In this document: piece by piece, positions 32,413 to 42,593 of the stretch
How the letters are laid out: the number at the start of each line of letters is the position of its first letter
Position numbering within the stretch: position 1 is the stretch's first letter
Translations under genes and position numbers: made by a program
The notes under the pieces: generated by a model
Seen by the model: the letters and a program-made list of their open reading frames with translations, nothing else
Database searches by the model: none
Told to the model about the DNA's origin: nothing
Assembly (NCBI GenBank): GCA_028386065.3
Contig: JAKUCV010005716.1
Span: 65,708 to 129,707 of the forward strand
Direction of reading: 5' to 3'
Length of the DNA stretch: 64,000 nt
Source of the DNA: Turnera subulata
Taxonomy: Eukaryota; Streptophyta; Magnoliopsida; Malpighiales; Passifloraceae

Positions 32413-34222
32413 TGTTAGAACTCATGGTTCATTGCAGGTTTTGATAATTGACAAACCAATTCCAGATCATGACAAAGATGAAGCAAAAAGAAATGAAGTC
32501 AAACCAATCCCCAAGCAAAAGAAACCATTTAAGAGCAAAGGATCAAAGTGAATGAGCACAAGATAGAAGAGCCAAGAAAAGAAGAGTTAGATTCATAAAT
32601 TGTATAAGGTATAACACTCAACTCTTCTAGGACATTGGCTCAAAATAAGATAAAATTTGCTCATGCATCACATAACATATTTCCATGCATATAAATGTTT
32701 TTCGAGCCAAGAAAATCGATGTTGTGAACTTAAACATCGATGTTCCTGCCTTTGCACAATTCCAGTAGGCAAATAACATCGATGTTGGCATCCCAAACAT
32801 CGATGTTCTAGTGACCGTTGTTTTTAAAATTAGGCATAACATCGATGTTCCCTTTGCAACATCGATGTTTCTTTCCAGTCACTTTAAAAGGATTTTTGCC
32901 GAGCCAAAATAACATCGATGTTATGATATAAACATCGATGTTCTTGATTTCAAGCATTTTTTCAAAAGTCGGCAGTAGGCTCAAAACATCGATGTTGGCT
33001 TCCCAAACATCGATGTTCTCATGACCGTTGCACTTAAAAATGGTCTGCCCGATCAAAACATCGATGTTGTGATTTGAGACATCGATGTTCTTCATATTGA
33101 TTTTTAATCTTTTTGGCAGTAGCTCCAAAACATCGATGTTGGATTACAAAACATTGATGTTCTTGTGACCGTTGGTCAAAACATCGATGTTGTCATTAAA
33201 ACATCGATGTTGTGATTTCTTCAAGGTTTCCAAAATTTGGCAGAAGCGGAAAAACATCGATGTTCTATTGGAAACATCGATGTTCTGATAATTGATTTCA
33301 AAAATGAATTTTGCCGAAGCCAAAAAATATCGATGTTTCATTTTCCAACATCGATGTTCATGCATAAACCCTTTTTCATCATATTTTTGCGAAGCAAGAG
33401 AACATCGATGTTGGTTTAGAGAACATCGATGTTGAAAATGAAAACATCGATGTTCACCAGACAAACATCGATGTTCTACTAGCCGTTGGAACAATAATTT
33501 AAAATTGTTGGCTAAAACATCGATGTTTGTAGGCAAAACATTGATGTTTTGCCGTTGTAGCAGACAACTTTTTCAGCACCCACTATGTTTGTTTAAGGCT
33601 GTTTTTCGGTGGATTTAAAACGGCTCTAAAACTTTTCAGAGCTACAAATTGAGCATTTTTAGCTATGCTTCACAACTAATCAACTCTCTACATTCATGCT
33701 ATTCATTCATACATACATTACAAATCCTAATTGAGCCAATATCCTTTGAGGATTGAGAGTTGCCTCTTTTTTTTTAGCTTAAATTCTGTAACTCATATCT
33801 ACTCTTTGAGAGAGTCTCTTATTTGAGTGATTGTGTACTTACACACCTTAAGAGAGGTTAGTTCCCTTGGTTAGATTCACAAGAAGAGGTGTATATCTTC
33901 TTGTGTGAGAAGTCTTGAAGTGAGGTATCTTCAAGCAAGAGAGCTGAAGTTCATGTGACTTGAACTTTCAGGTTTAGGATTCTTGTGACTAGAATTCCTA
34001 GGTTGTAACGGTTTGTTAAGCACCCGTAAGCTTAACGTAGATAGTGAAATCTTCAAGTGAGACTTGAAGGGCTGGATTAGCCACACTAGTAGAGTGTGTG
34101 TGAACCAGGATAAATTGCTTTTGTCCTTCATTCTTTCAATTCTGCATTTAATTCCTGCTTATCTCGTTTTATTCGATTATCGCTATTCACCCCCCCTCTA
34201 GCGAAGGGCTATTGCACTAACA
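32413..34222 (+). mobile_element. Ty1/copia SIRE-like solo LTR (1.8 kb)
   Basis: Starts TGTTAGAACTC and ends GCACTAACA, flanked by taaag at 32408-32412 and 34223-34227. The LINE frame continues on both sides, confirming the borders. Features typical of SIRE/Maximus LTRs are TTGCAGGTTTTGATAATTGA near the start and TTCACCCCCCCTCTAGCG near the end. Strand is inferred from these. Confidence 0.88.
32714..33550. repeat. Array of about 26 AACATCGATGTT palindromes
   Basis: Perfect 12-bp palindromes (a few with one change, such as AACATTGATGTT) recur about 26 times in 837 bp of the SIRE-like LTR. They tend to come in pairs separated by roughly 8-12 nt, with pairs 40-80 nt apart. The spacers share short words such as TTGGCATCCCAA and GTGACCGTTG. 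All frames translate to repeated NIDV, TSMF or HRC peptides, which are by-products. Confidence 0.95.
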
Positions 34223-34850
34223 TAAAGTGCTCAGGAAGTTGAGGTTTTGAATTCTTTTGGACCATAACAATGTGTGTGGTGTTTATGTCTGTAGGGGATA
34301 ACTTGTTGTTTAGAGTGTGTAGGAAAATATCAAGGACATCAGAGGCAACAATATGCCAAAAAGATTGATAAAAAGGAGCAGGCGAACCGTTGGGTCTAGA
34401 AGCTTTTGTTGGATGCATTTAGCCTAGGGCTTCTCGTACTTCATTTGGAGTGAAAGGTCTATTCGGCTGTTCATCTCATTAGTAACTCGAGCCTCTAGCA
34501 ATTCAGTAACATAAGATATCGCACAGGGTTGGACAAAGTGAAGAGGTCCTGATAATACTTCATTAATGTACTGTTAATTTCTTTATGACTAGTGTGAGTT
34601 CTGCCCATACTGTCCTTTAATCCTTTTACAAGTTCCTTTTTATGGTGCTGAGATGCTTTCCATGAGAGAAAATTGTATTCTTGTCTCTGCCTTTAAGCCA
34701 CAGAACTATTGACTCCTGCTGCCACAGCTTCTCTTCGGTACTAGGTAAATTTTTCCAGCTCCTCTGTCAATCTAGTGCATTCACAAAAAATTCCTAAATC
34801 ATTTCTTAAGCCTTGCATTTGTGACAACTGCTCGAAAAGGTGCTTGATTC

Positions 34851-35860
34851 TAGGGCTGTGCAAAATACCCGAACCGGTACCAATAAAAAATTGACGGTAT
34901 CAGCTCGAAATATATGGGTCTTTAGAGCCACTCCCTAACTCGTACCAAACCGTGAAAGGGGGTGAGGGGCCTGAGTATGATGCCTTTCATACCATTGGTT
35001 TTCGGTACAAACCGATACCGACAGGCCCAAGACATCTAATTACTCAACCCAGGTCAAACCTTCACATTTCACAAGACCAGCCAAAATTATTCCAGCCTAA
35101 GAATTAACCCAACGCTCATAAAAATTTAAAATCAAACACTAACCCTAAAACCCCTTCACTCTCTTCTTCTTCTCATCTTTTCTTCTTCGTGGAGCATCCC
35201 TTCCCTCCCTTGTGAAACCATCCTTCATCTCCACCCTCATCATCATCTTCATATCATTTTTTATTCCATACATTTCTTTCTCTCACATACCCTCTCTTTT
35301 CCCTACCCTCGCTTCTCTTTGTCCCCTTCATCTTTTTCTTTTATTACTCCTTTGTTGTGTCTCTTTCCTCATCTCCTCCTCTATTAATCTTTGGATTGTT
35401 TCTATTATGATGAACATAATTCGTGGTAAGTTAATGGGTTTGTCTTTTGGGGTTTTTTTTGGTATGTCAATGTTGACTAATATGGGAAACTTTTTCACAA
35501 GGCAGTGATGATTTTTGTAATTTTTCTTTTTCAAAGTGTTGAATTTTGAAATGGGTATGTGTGAAATAGATTGATTGATGATAGTTGATAACAAAAAAGA
35601 ATTAAGTTGTGCAAGGAAGTATTCTTTTTCTTCCCTTCGTCATCTTCGTGAAAAAAAAAAATTGTGACAACTAGTATGAAGTTTTGGTATTGGTTGGTAT
35701 GCATTTCGACCCATCCGACGCCAATATTAATCGATATCATACCGATGAATATAATGTCAAAATCAGCTGAGCAAAGGTCGGAATTAGAGGTTGTCAGAAA
35801 AGTCATACTAATCGATCAATCGGCACGGTATGTACCGTACCGACATTTTGCTCACCTCTA
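34851..35860. mobile_element. Non-autonomous hAT element (1.0 kb)
   Basis: The left end TAGGGCTGTGCAAAATA and the right end (reverse complement TAGAGGTGAGCAAAATG) form imperfect terminal inverted repeats of hAT type. The perfect 8-bp duplication cttgattc lies at 34843-34850 and 35861-35868. Inside are subterminal GGTACGGTACC-like motifs at both ends and an AT-rich middle; no transposase is seen, so movement would need a hAT transposase in trans. Confidence 0.88.
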
Positions 35861-36420
35861 CTTGATTCTGGATGTTACATTGTCAGCTGCATAATTATTC
35901 CTTACACTCAAAGCTCTGCTACAACTAGAATGCCTTCTGAAAATGCTTAGGCCGACTGGTGATAGTTCCATGCTTGTCTAATCACATTCTCACACTCCTG
36001 ATTATTCGCCCACATCAATTCAAATCAGAAATTTCTGTTCTTAGGAGTGTTCCTGCTCAGTTCACGATCCTGACAGATCTGAATGGGTTAGTGATTAGAC
36101 CTCAACAACATTAGATATTGAACCTGAAATTATGGGAAGAGCACTTTCCATCCAACATTTGCCACAAAGCAATCCAGCCTCTCCTGCATCTATATTTCCC
36201 CCTCCCTCATCTTAATCCATGTGAATTTGTTTTCATCATGTCCTAAATCTTCCAACTCATACTCGTTTAGTGCCACAAGAAAATTGGATTAACGACTTGT
36301 TTTATCCTTGTGTTGGATTTTAACTTCTTTTCATCCCTTTGTTCCCCCTAGTTGGTCTTTTGTCCCTCTCGCCGAAATCCAGTGGAAAATGCTGACGTGA
36401 CAAGGTTTCCGGTGCCACGT

Positions 36421-36924
36421 CAGCATATGTGGAAGACACATGTCAGGTTGAACAAACATATTGAACCGGCTCGACCTGACCGGTTCGCCCACACAAATGA
36501 CCCAGTTTGCAAATCCGGTGGAGGTTCGGAGTTTGTCCATTTTTTCTCTTTTCTTTTTTCCTAAAATTAATTTCTTTAGAACTTTTATTGAATTAAATTT
36601 CTTTCAAAAACAAAATAATAACTTATGATTTAATTAGTAAAAGTTAATTTTTATTTTTGAAAAAAATTATTCTTTCAATTCAATGAAAGGTTTTAAAAAA
36701 TTAAATTATTAAAAGTTATTATTTAATTAGTATAAGTTATTATTTTTTTTGAAAAAATTTTTAATTCAATGAAAGGTTTTAAAGAAATTAATTTTAGGAA
36801 AAAAAAAAATTGGACAAACTTGGGCCCCCACCAGATTTGCAAAATGGATCTTATGGATGGGCGAACTGGTCAGGTTGATTCGATTCGATTTGTTGGCTAG
36901 ACCTAACATGTGTCTTCCACATAT
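36421..36924. mobile_element. Foldback element (long imperfect palindrome)
   Basis: The left arm from CAGCATATGTGGAAGACACA and the right arm ending TGTGTCTTCCACATATGCTG (36905-36924) are inverted repeats of over 200 bp each, with CCTAAAATTAATTTCTTTA near the inside of the left arm matching TAAAGAAATTAATTTTAGG in the right. The core is AT-rich. An outer hairpin TGCTGACGTG...CACGTCAGCA (36390-36425) is only on the left. The right flank is cut by element D at 36968. Confidence 0.75.
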
Positions 36925-36967
36925 GCTGAAGTCTCGAAATAATAACTAATGCTGATTTGATTGGAAA

Positions 36968-38461
36968 TGATATGTGTGCATATCATATACTATTTTGGAG
37001 CATAAAATACCCCTTTGGCTAAGCATTTAGTTAAGATCATGCATGTTATTTATTGTTTTAGCTTATTTTTCACTAGTTTGGCTCCCACTTATAAATTTAT
37101 GCTTTCAGGTATCTTTTGTTGCAAAATAGCTTGATTTTTGAAGAATTGAAGTGCTCTGAAGAAATCTGGAGAGTTTGGAGCTAATTCGTGAAGATTTATT
37201 GACGATGAGTTTTCAACAGGCGTCACACCGTTGAAACCCGCAAACCAGAACCTGGAGCCTTAAAATCCATGCGACAGAAGGATTACTTGTTGGCCAATTA
37301 ATAAAGTGGCACTGACTTTGTTGCTACTTCTAAGGAAATAAAAGGGATTTTTGCTGCGCCTAAAAGAGGGAAAATTCCTAGGATATTAATTCCTACATTT
37401 TAGTTGTCTTGGCTAGAATCTAGGAATTTATGTCTAGGGTTGTGCTACAATTAAAAGGGAATCGACAGCAGCAAAAAGGGGGAATTTTCTCTGGCTTTTT
37501 GGTCGACAACTGCTGGTGGAGAAGAAGCTCTCAACTATATTTTCTTTTTCTCTTCCTAGTTTTCAGTTTGTATTATGAACAAATCCTCCATTGTTATTTT
37601 GTTTCTAGCTATGAATTAAACTCTCTTTTCTAGGTCAAGAGGGATGTAGCTACTTGATTTTTTTAAGGATTATAGCCTTTTTTCATCTCTGTGTTAAACC
37701 ATAAAGTTCAAAGTCATCCTTGTATTGACCAACCTTTTTCATCTCTGTGCTAAACCATAAAGTTCAAAGTCATCCTTGTATTGGTTTTGGTCTATTTTCA
37801 TCCCTCTGTCTATGGGTTTTGGTTTGTTTTCATCCCTCTAAATAGGCCAAAAAGTCGAACACAAGGATGAAAATAAGACAAATTTCACAAATAGAGGGAT
37901 GAAAGCAAGCCAAAATCTAGTAGAGGGATGACTTCCAACTTTGAGGTCTAATACAAGGATAAAAAAACACTTTATTCCATTTCTTTTATGGTTTAGTTAC
38001 TCCTCAAGCAACTTTTCTTATTCGTGTTATTGATTGATTTGTGTGTGCTTTATTCAAGGTTAGAGACTGTCCATCTTTAGTTCTTGCTTTAGGATTTAAA
38101 TCAAGTACCGACAGGTGAAGTTTAATTCTGGAAAAACACAAATCAACCTTAATCTAGAGACTGAAAGGTAATAGATTATTGTGGAATTAGTAACAACACA
38201 AAACATCATTGCTCTTAGGAATAGGTTTGATCCACGACAGTGGTAAGGTCGACATCTGAAACGAAATTATACCTCCAAAGGTCGATAATTTCACCCTAGG
38301 TTGTTACCCATCAAGAAAACGAATAGAAAGTTGTAGGTTTTTTAGCGAACAGTGTCGCCCCGTTCGCAGACACGGAACAGAGTCACCCTGTTAGCAGAAT
38401 CTGGAGGATAGTTAGGGCATAAACAGATAGAGTAGTGAACCCCGATTGTTCTAGACCTTCC
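36968..38461 (+). repeat. 5' LTR of element D, first part
   Basis: Begins TGATATGTGTGC, as does 63533, and the two copies align up to the end of the window (for example TTATTTATTGTTTTAGCTTA and CATGCGACAGAAGGATTACT). Element B interrupts it at 38462; it resumes at 59020. It holds D-type palindromes at 37209, 38347 and 38375 and a small foldback element at 37676-37970. Confidence 0.87.
37676..37970. mobile_element. Small foldback element inside the D LTR
   Basis: The left half has CTGTGTTAAACCATAAAGTT and CAAAGTCATCCTTGTATTG twice (a tandem copy 58 bp apart); the right half has TACAAGGATAAAAAAAC, AAAGTTGG reversed and GAGGGATGAAA motifs, giving an imperfect palindrome. Exact ends and TSD are uncertain. 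Confidence 0.6.
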
Positions 38462-39662
38462 TGTGAACACCCAAATTTGACCCACGAATTTTCTACTAGA
38501 ATTAGATTTTAACATACTTGAACCTGGAATTGAGGAGATGATTCAATCTTAGGATTAAGACATGTCATGAATTTAACTTAGTAGAAATGATGTATTTTGG
38601 TAATTTAGACCTTCATGTATTTTAAGTTTAGGGTTAATGAGATGATTTAATCTTACAATAAAATATATAATGAGGTTTCTCTAGGCTGGAATATATCATT
38701 TGGGCCATTTATCTATTCCTTAATCCAAGTATATTGAGATGATTTATTCTTGGGTTAATAATAGGTGTAAGGGCCCAAGTTAACTCTTCAGAGTTTGATT
38801 AGCCTACTAACACAATTCTTGCAGATTAATTTTAGCTTTGATTTTCGTAGAAAATCAGAGTTAAATCATCATTTAAGTAGATTTTGTAGTCTTGGTATGA
38901 TTTTGCTTAAAATGGGTGTCAATATATAATCAATCAGTCTAAGAATGATTTAGGGGAGTGGTGATCAAGTAATTGAGTGATTCTGGGCTAATTAGGGGTT
39001 AATTACGCGGTAGGATCAAGTTAGAGCTGAATTAGGGGGATTGGGGGTCAAAAAAAGGAAAGAAAGAGTGACACACGGGGTGACCAGCGGTCCTCTCGCG
39101 ACGACCACAGGTGCTGGAAGTCTTCCTCACATGACCGCCGGCACTGGTGGTCATCCAGAGCATGACCGCCGGCAGCGGTGGTCATAGGCGCCTAGAACCC
39201 CCGATTTTCTCCGATTTTGTTTCTAACTCGATCCTACGCGGTTTTGGACCAGATTTTGGGCATAATCTTCACCATTAAGTAGGTCCACGCCCCTAGGCTT
39301 CCCAAAACACTATAAATAGGACCCCTCACACACATTTCAATAGACACACAATTTTTCTCACATATGCACCCATAAGCCTTGAGTGCTTGGAGAAACTCTA
39401 CCTCTCCAAGTCTATAGACACATTTTTAGGCAGAAACTCTGGAGAAATTTTGTGGGAGGCATCAATAGTAGTCCAACAAAGAAGAGTTAAGAAGAGGATC
39501 AACCATTGAGCATAGAAGTGGAAAGATGGTGGGTGTAGAACTCAACCCATTGCAAGAAGCTAGAGGAGAGCTACAAGAGGTAATACTAAACCTTATCTTT
39601 GTTGATTATATGCAGACGCTTTTGACGACGTAAGTGGACGATTTGTGCCATGTTTAGAACTA
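38462..39662 (+). repeat. 5' LTR of B, missing its 3' end
   Basis: Aligns with 57424-58632 of the 3' LTR, then stops at TTTAGAACTAC and passes directly into gag at ATGAAGAGGAAGG. TATAAATA is at 39311-39318, with GACCGCC-type palindromes at 39085-39190 upstream. The last 380 bp of the LTR, the PBS and the gag start are deleted. Confidence 0.88.
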
Positions 39663-40620
39663 CCATGAAGAGGAAGGAAGATGACTGGAACTTGGACCAC
39701 TTATCCCTGTTCCCCTATGCTCGGCTGCCTGAAAAATTCAAAATGCCCGATATTGAGAAGTTCAACGAGACGGGGTGCCCTACAACCCACCTAAAGATCT
39801 ATGTGAGGATGCTGCAGCCCATAGGGCTAGGACCAGAGCTGATGGTTCAACTATTCCAAAGGACTTTATCGGGGGTGGCCTTGAAGTGGTTCAAGACCTT
39901 GGATGAAAGTAAGGTGAGTAAATGGGATGACATCTGCAGAGAGTTTGTAAACCAGTACAGTTATAATACCGAAGTAGATGTCACCAAGAGGGATCTTGAG
40001 ACAACCAAGCAGGAGGCTCAAGAGACCTTCTCTGCCTATATCTCAAGATGGCGCGGCAAGGCATCATTGATGGTAAATAGGCCTACTAAAGACGACCAAG
40101 TGCAAATGGTGATCAAGAATCTCCAACCAGCTTACTATGATCGCATGGTTGGAAACTACTATGCAAACTTCAAGACACTTATCGGCCTGGGATACAATTG
40201 GAGGATGCTAAGTACTCTGTGGATGCCCCCTCGTCCAGGAGAAACTTTAATATGTCTCAAGGAAAAAGGTTTGCTGAGGTGAACCATGTTGCCATCCAGG
40301 CACCACTACAGAATGGATCAAAGCCCGGGGATTTTACTCCTCTCCCTATGTCCTTGGGGAAGATGCTCAAGAAATGCATGGAGAAGGGCTTGCTCCAGCC
40401 TTTGGACCCAAAGCTCGATCTGCCTCTCAGAGGAGACCCTAACAAGTTCTGTGAATTCCATCAGATGGCTGGGCATATTACTAATAATTGCCCCCGACTT
40501 CGCCACGAAATTTAGGATATGATAGAGAGGAATGAAATAATCCTACCCAAGAGGCCCAACACCAGGCTGTATCCACTACCCTTACACGAGGAGATTGATA
40601 TGATAGAGGCAGAGCCCAGA
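39663..40620 (+). pseudogene. B gag, N-terminally deleted
   Basis: Begins in frame at MKRKEDDWNLDHLSLF, which corresponds to about residue 82 of B2 gag. Conserved blocks: LPEKFKMPDIEKFNETGCP, LKIYVRMLQPIGLGPEL, FQRTLSGVALKWFKTLDESK and QETFSAYISRWRGKASLMV. A frameshift near 40190 and a TAG at 40513-40515 (HEI*DMIE, Gln in B2) break it. A zinc-knuckle-like FCEFHQMAGHITNNCPRL lies at about 40450-40500. The ATG at 39650 is LTR-derived and would add a few foreign residues. Confidence 0.83.
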
Positions 40621-41982
40621 CACCTGAACTTGAATGCTTTGTACTTGACCTTAGTGAGTATGTAGATTTAGATGAGGAAGTTGATGTCATCACCAGATCT
40701 AGAAGGATAGCAAGGAGAGCTCCTCTCCATTTAGATGAACCTGAAGAAGATATGATAGTTAAGCAGTTGAAGAAGACTGAGGCAAACATTCAATTTGGGG
40801 TCTACTAATGGCCTCACATCCGCATCGGGAGAAGGTCCTTTAATTAAACAAAGTCCAGGTCCCTATTGACACTGCACCAGAGACATTAGCCAACATGATA
40901 GCCTCTGTGGAAACTGATAATCAAATATCCTTCTCCGATAAGGATTTGCGCCCGGACAGGGGAATTCATGTTGAGGCATTGTACATCACCATCCAAGTCA
41001 AAGATAACCAAGTACCCTTGGTACTGATAGACAATGGATCGACTTTGAATGTATGTCCCTTAAAAACTTCAAGCTTGTTGGGATTTGGGGCTACAGATTT
41101 CTTACCGTCTCGAACAATCGTCAGGGCATATGACAATGCTCGAAGGGAATTTCTAGGGATGATAAAATTGGAAGTGACCATCGGCCCTGCTCCTTTTGTG
41201 ATAGAATTCCAAGTGGTTGACATCGCATCCAGCTTTAACTTGCTTCTTGGGAGACCCTGGTTGCATCAAGCCCGAGCTGTAACGTCCACTTTGCATCAAA
41301 TGCTATGGTTTCCTTATCAAGGAGAGATAGTCACGATCAAAGGGCAGACGGTGAGAAGAATGTCAAGCCAGTATTCAGGATTGAAGGGGACGAGGAGGTG
41401 TCATTATCGGGTTTTGTCTTTGAGCCCGTCGGTGCTATAATAACAGACAAGCTGGTTTGCAAACCGCCTTATTACGACCCTTTCAGTAATGTGGCAGTCA
41501 TAGGGACCATGGAAAAGATGAGGTATTTTTCAATCATGGGGCTGGGAAAAAGACAACAAGGGATATTAGAGACCCTCCTAATTTCAAAAGCCACACCACC
41601 TTTTGGTTTGGGATACACTCGAACCTCAATGGATTTGGAGAAGCAAAGGGAGAATAACCATGCAAGGGCATTAGCTCGGAAGAAGAATCAAGAGTGGGAC
41701 TTCCCGATGAACCCCTATTTCAAGACACTGAATGGCTATTTTATGAAAGAAGGGGAAGACTTTCCTTTTTGTGGATTTCCTGAACCATGGGTAAGCAATG
41801 TCACAAAAGTTAGGAAGCCGAGATTTGAGCTATTTTTTACTGTTATCCAGAAGAAGTGGAGGATCCAGAAGAAGGAGAGGAAAGGGGTGAAGAGGAAGAA
41901 GATTTTGGTTGCAAACATCTCTTTGATGAAGACAGGGCAATTTGAAGAGACGGGTGTTGGTCTACACTGGGTGCCTAGCTGA
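40621..41982 (+). pseudogene. B protease and G-patch-like region
   Basis: The protease block is at 40895-41440: IHVEALYITIQVKDNQVPLV, active site LIDNGSTLNVCPLKTSSLLG, FLPSRTIVRAYDNARREFLG and SSFNLLLGRPWLHQARAVTS. An overlapping frame, 41305-41982, continues FEPVGAIITDKLVCKPPYYD, YFSIMGLGKRQQGIL (G-patch-like), FGLGYTRTSMDLEKQ, EWDFPMNPYFKTLNGYF and DFPFCGFPEPWV. The frame then ends; nothing resembling RT follows. In complete Ogre-type elements the RT begins soon after such a region, so the loss of pol is shared by B and B2. Confidence 0.8.
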
Positions 41983-42593
41983 AGAATAAAGACACTTTTT
42001 CTTTCATATGTCACTATCTTGGCAATTTCTTCATGCATGCATGGTACATTTGAATATAATGAGCTGGACAAAACTCCCTGAAATCTGTGGAAATTAATCC
42101 TAGGGCTAATACTAGTAAAAACGATGACATCGATTAAGTTCCCAAAAATTCCAGGAGTCTAATTGAAAAAGCATCAAGTCACCTCTGTCATCAAGCAACG
42201 CAAACAAGCGAAGGGCTTCCGGAAAACATTCAATGAAAAGACCAATTGAGGAAGACCCCATGGTGAACGACTCAAAAGAATGTAACCAAACTACAAGGAA
42301 ACCGGAGGAAGGAAACTTTTTAGGACTTACAAACAACGTAAAAAGAACTACGTGAACCTGATTTCATGAGCTTCCACAAAAGCAAACCAAAAAAGGAAAA
42401 AAAAAAGAGAAAAAAAATGAAAAAATAGAAAAGAAAATAATGACAAGCCATGATACTTAGGAAGCCCAAATTGGGTCCGGTTCTATTTTGTTAAGTAATA
42501 GTCCAAAGATTAACAAAACAGATAAGGGGAGTTTTGTTCACTCATTTATTCACATGCATTATGATTGTAAAGAGATAATTGCTGAGATAGGAC
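41983..42593. other. Tail-to-tail spacer of B
   Basis: Between the end of gag-pro (plus) and the end of the antisense gene (minus). It contains an A-rich tract (42388-42445) and no gene. Confidence 0.7.

Larger units (their letters stand above)
31231..36290 (-). pseudogene. L1-type LINE ORF2, interrupted and decayed
   Basis: Read downward from 36290. The end of an endonuclease-like region (QERLDCFVANVGWK, NFxFELMWANNQECENVIRQ) lies at 35869-36290. Then come THxSHKEIN-type linker sequence, MHPTKASRPNGSPAPFYQSF and SPTDINTTHIVMVQK (34209-34420). RT resumes at 32407 with LNMSKAYDKAEW, GLR-GDPLSPYLFFLSAESL and FFADASIQFVRATTPE (FADD changed to FADA). The region after RT is GFLDLQCFNQALLAKQCWRL and ILKAKYFRNSS, ending at 31231. 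Many stops are present. A SIRE-like LTR (32413-34222) and a hAT element (34851-35860) split it. Both the 5' end and the 3' end with its poly(A) tail are missing. Confidence 0.85.

Noticed and set aside
33144..33536. Cysteine/histidine repeat protein (130 aa frame)
   Set aside because: It is the translation of the AACATCGATGTT array; other frames give equally long repeated peptides.
32714..33550. CRISPR array
   Set aside because: Repeats are 12 bp perfect palindromes with short irregular and partly repeated spacers inside a plant LTR that has a TSD; no cas genes, and the genome is eukaryotic.
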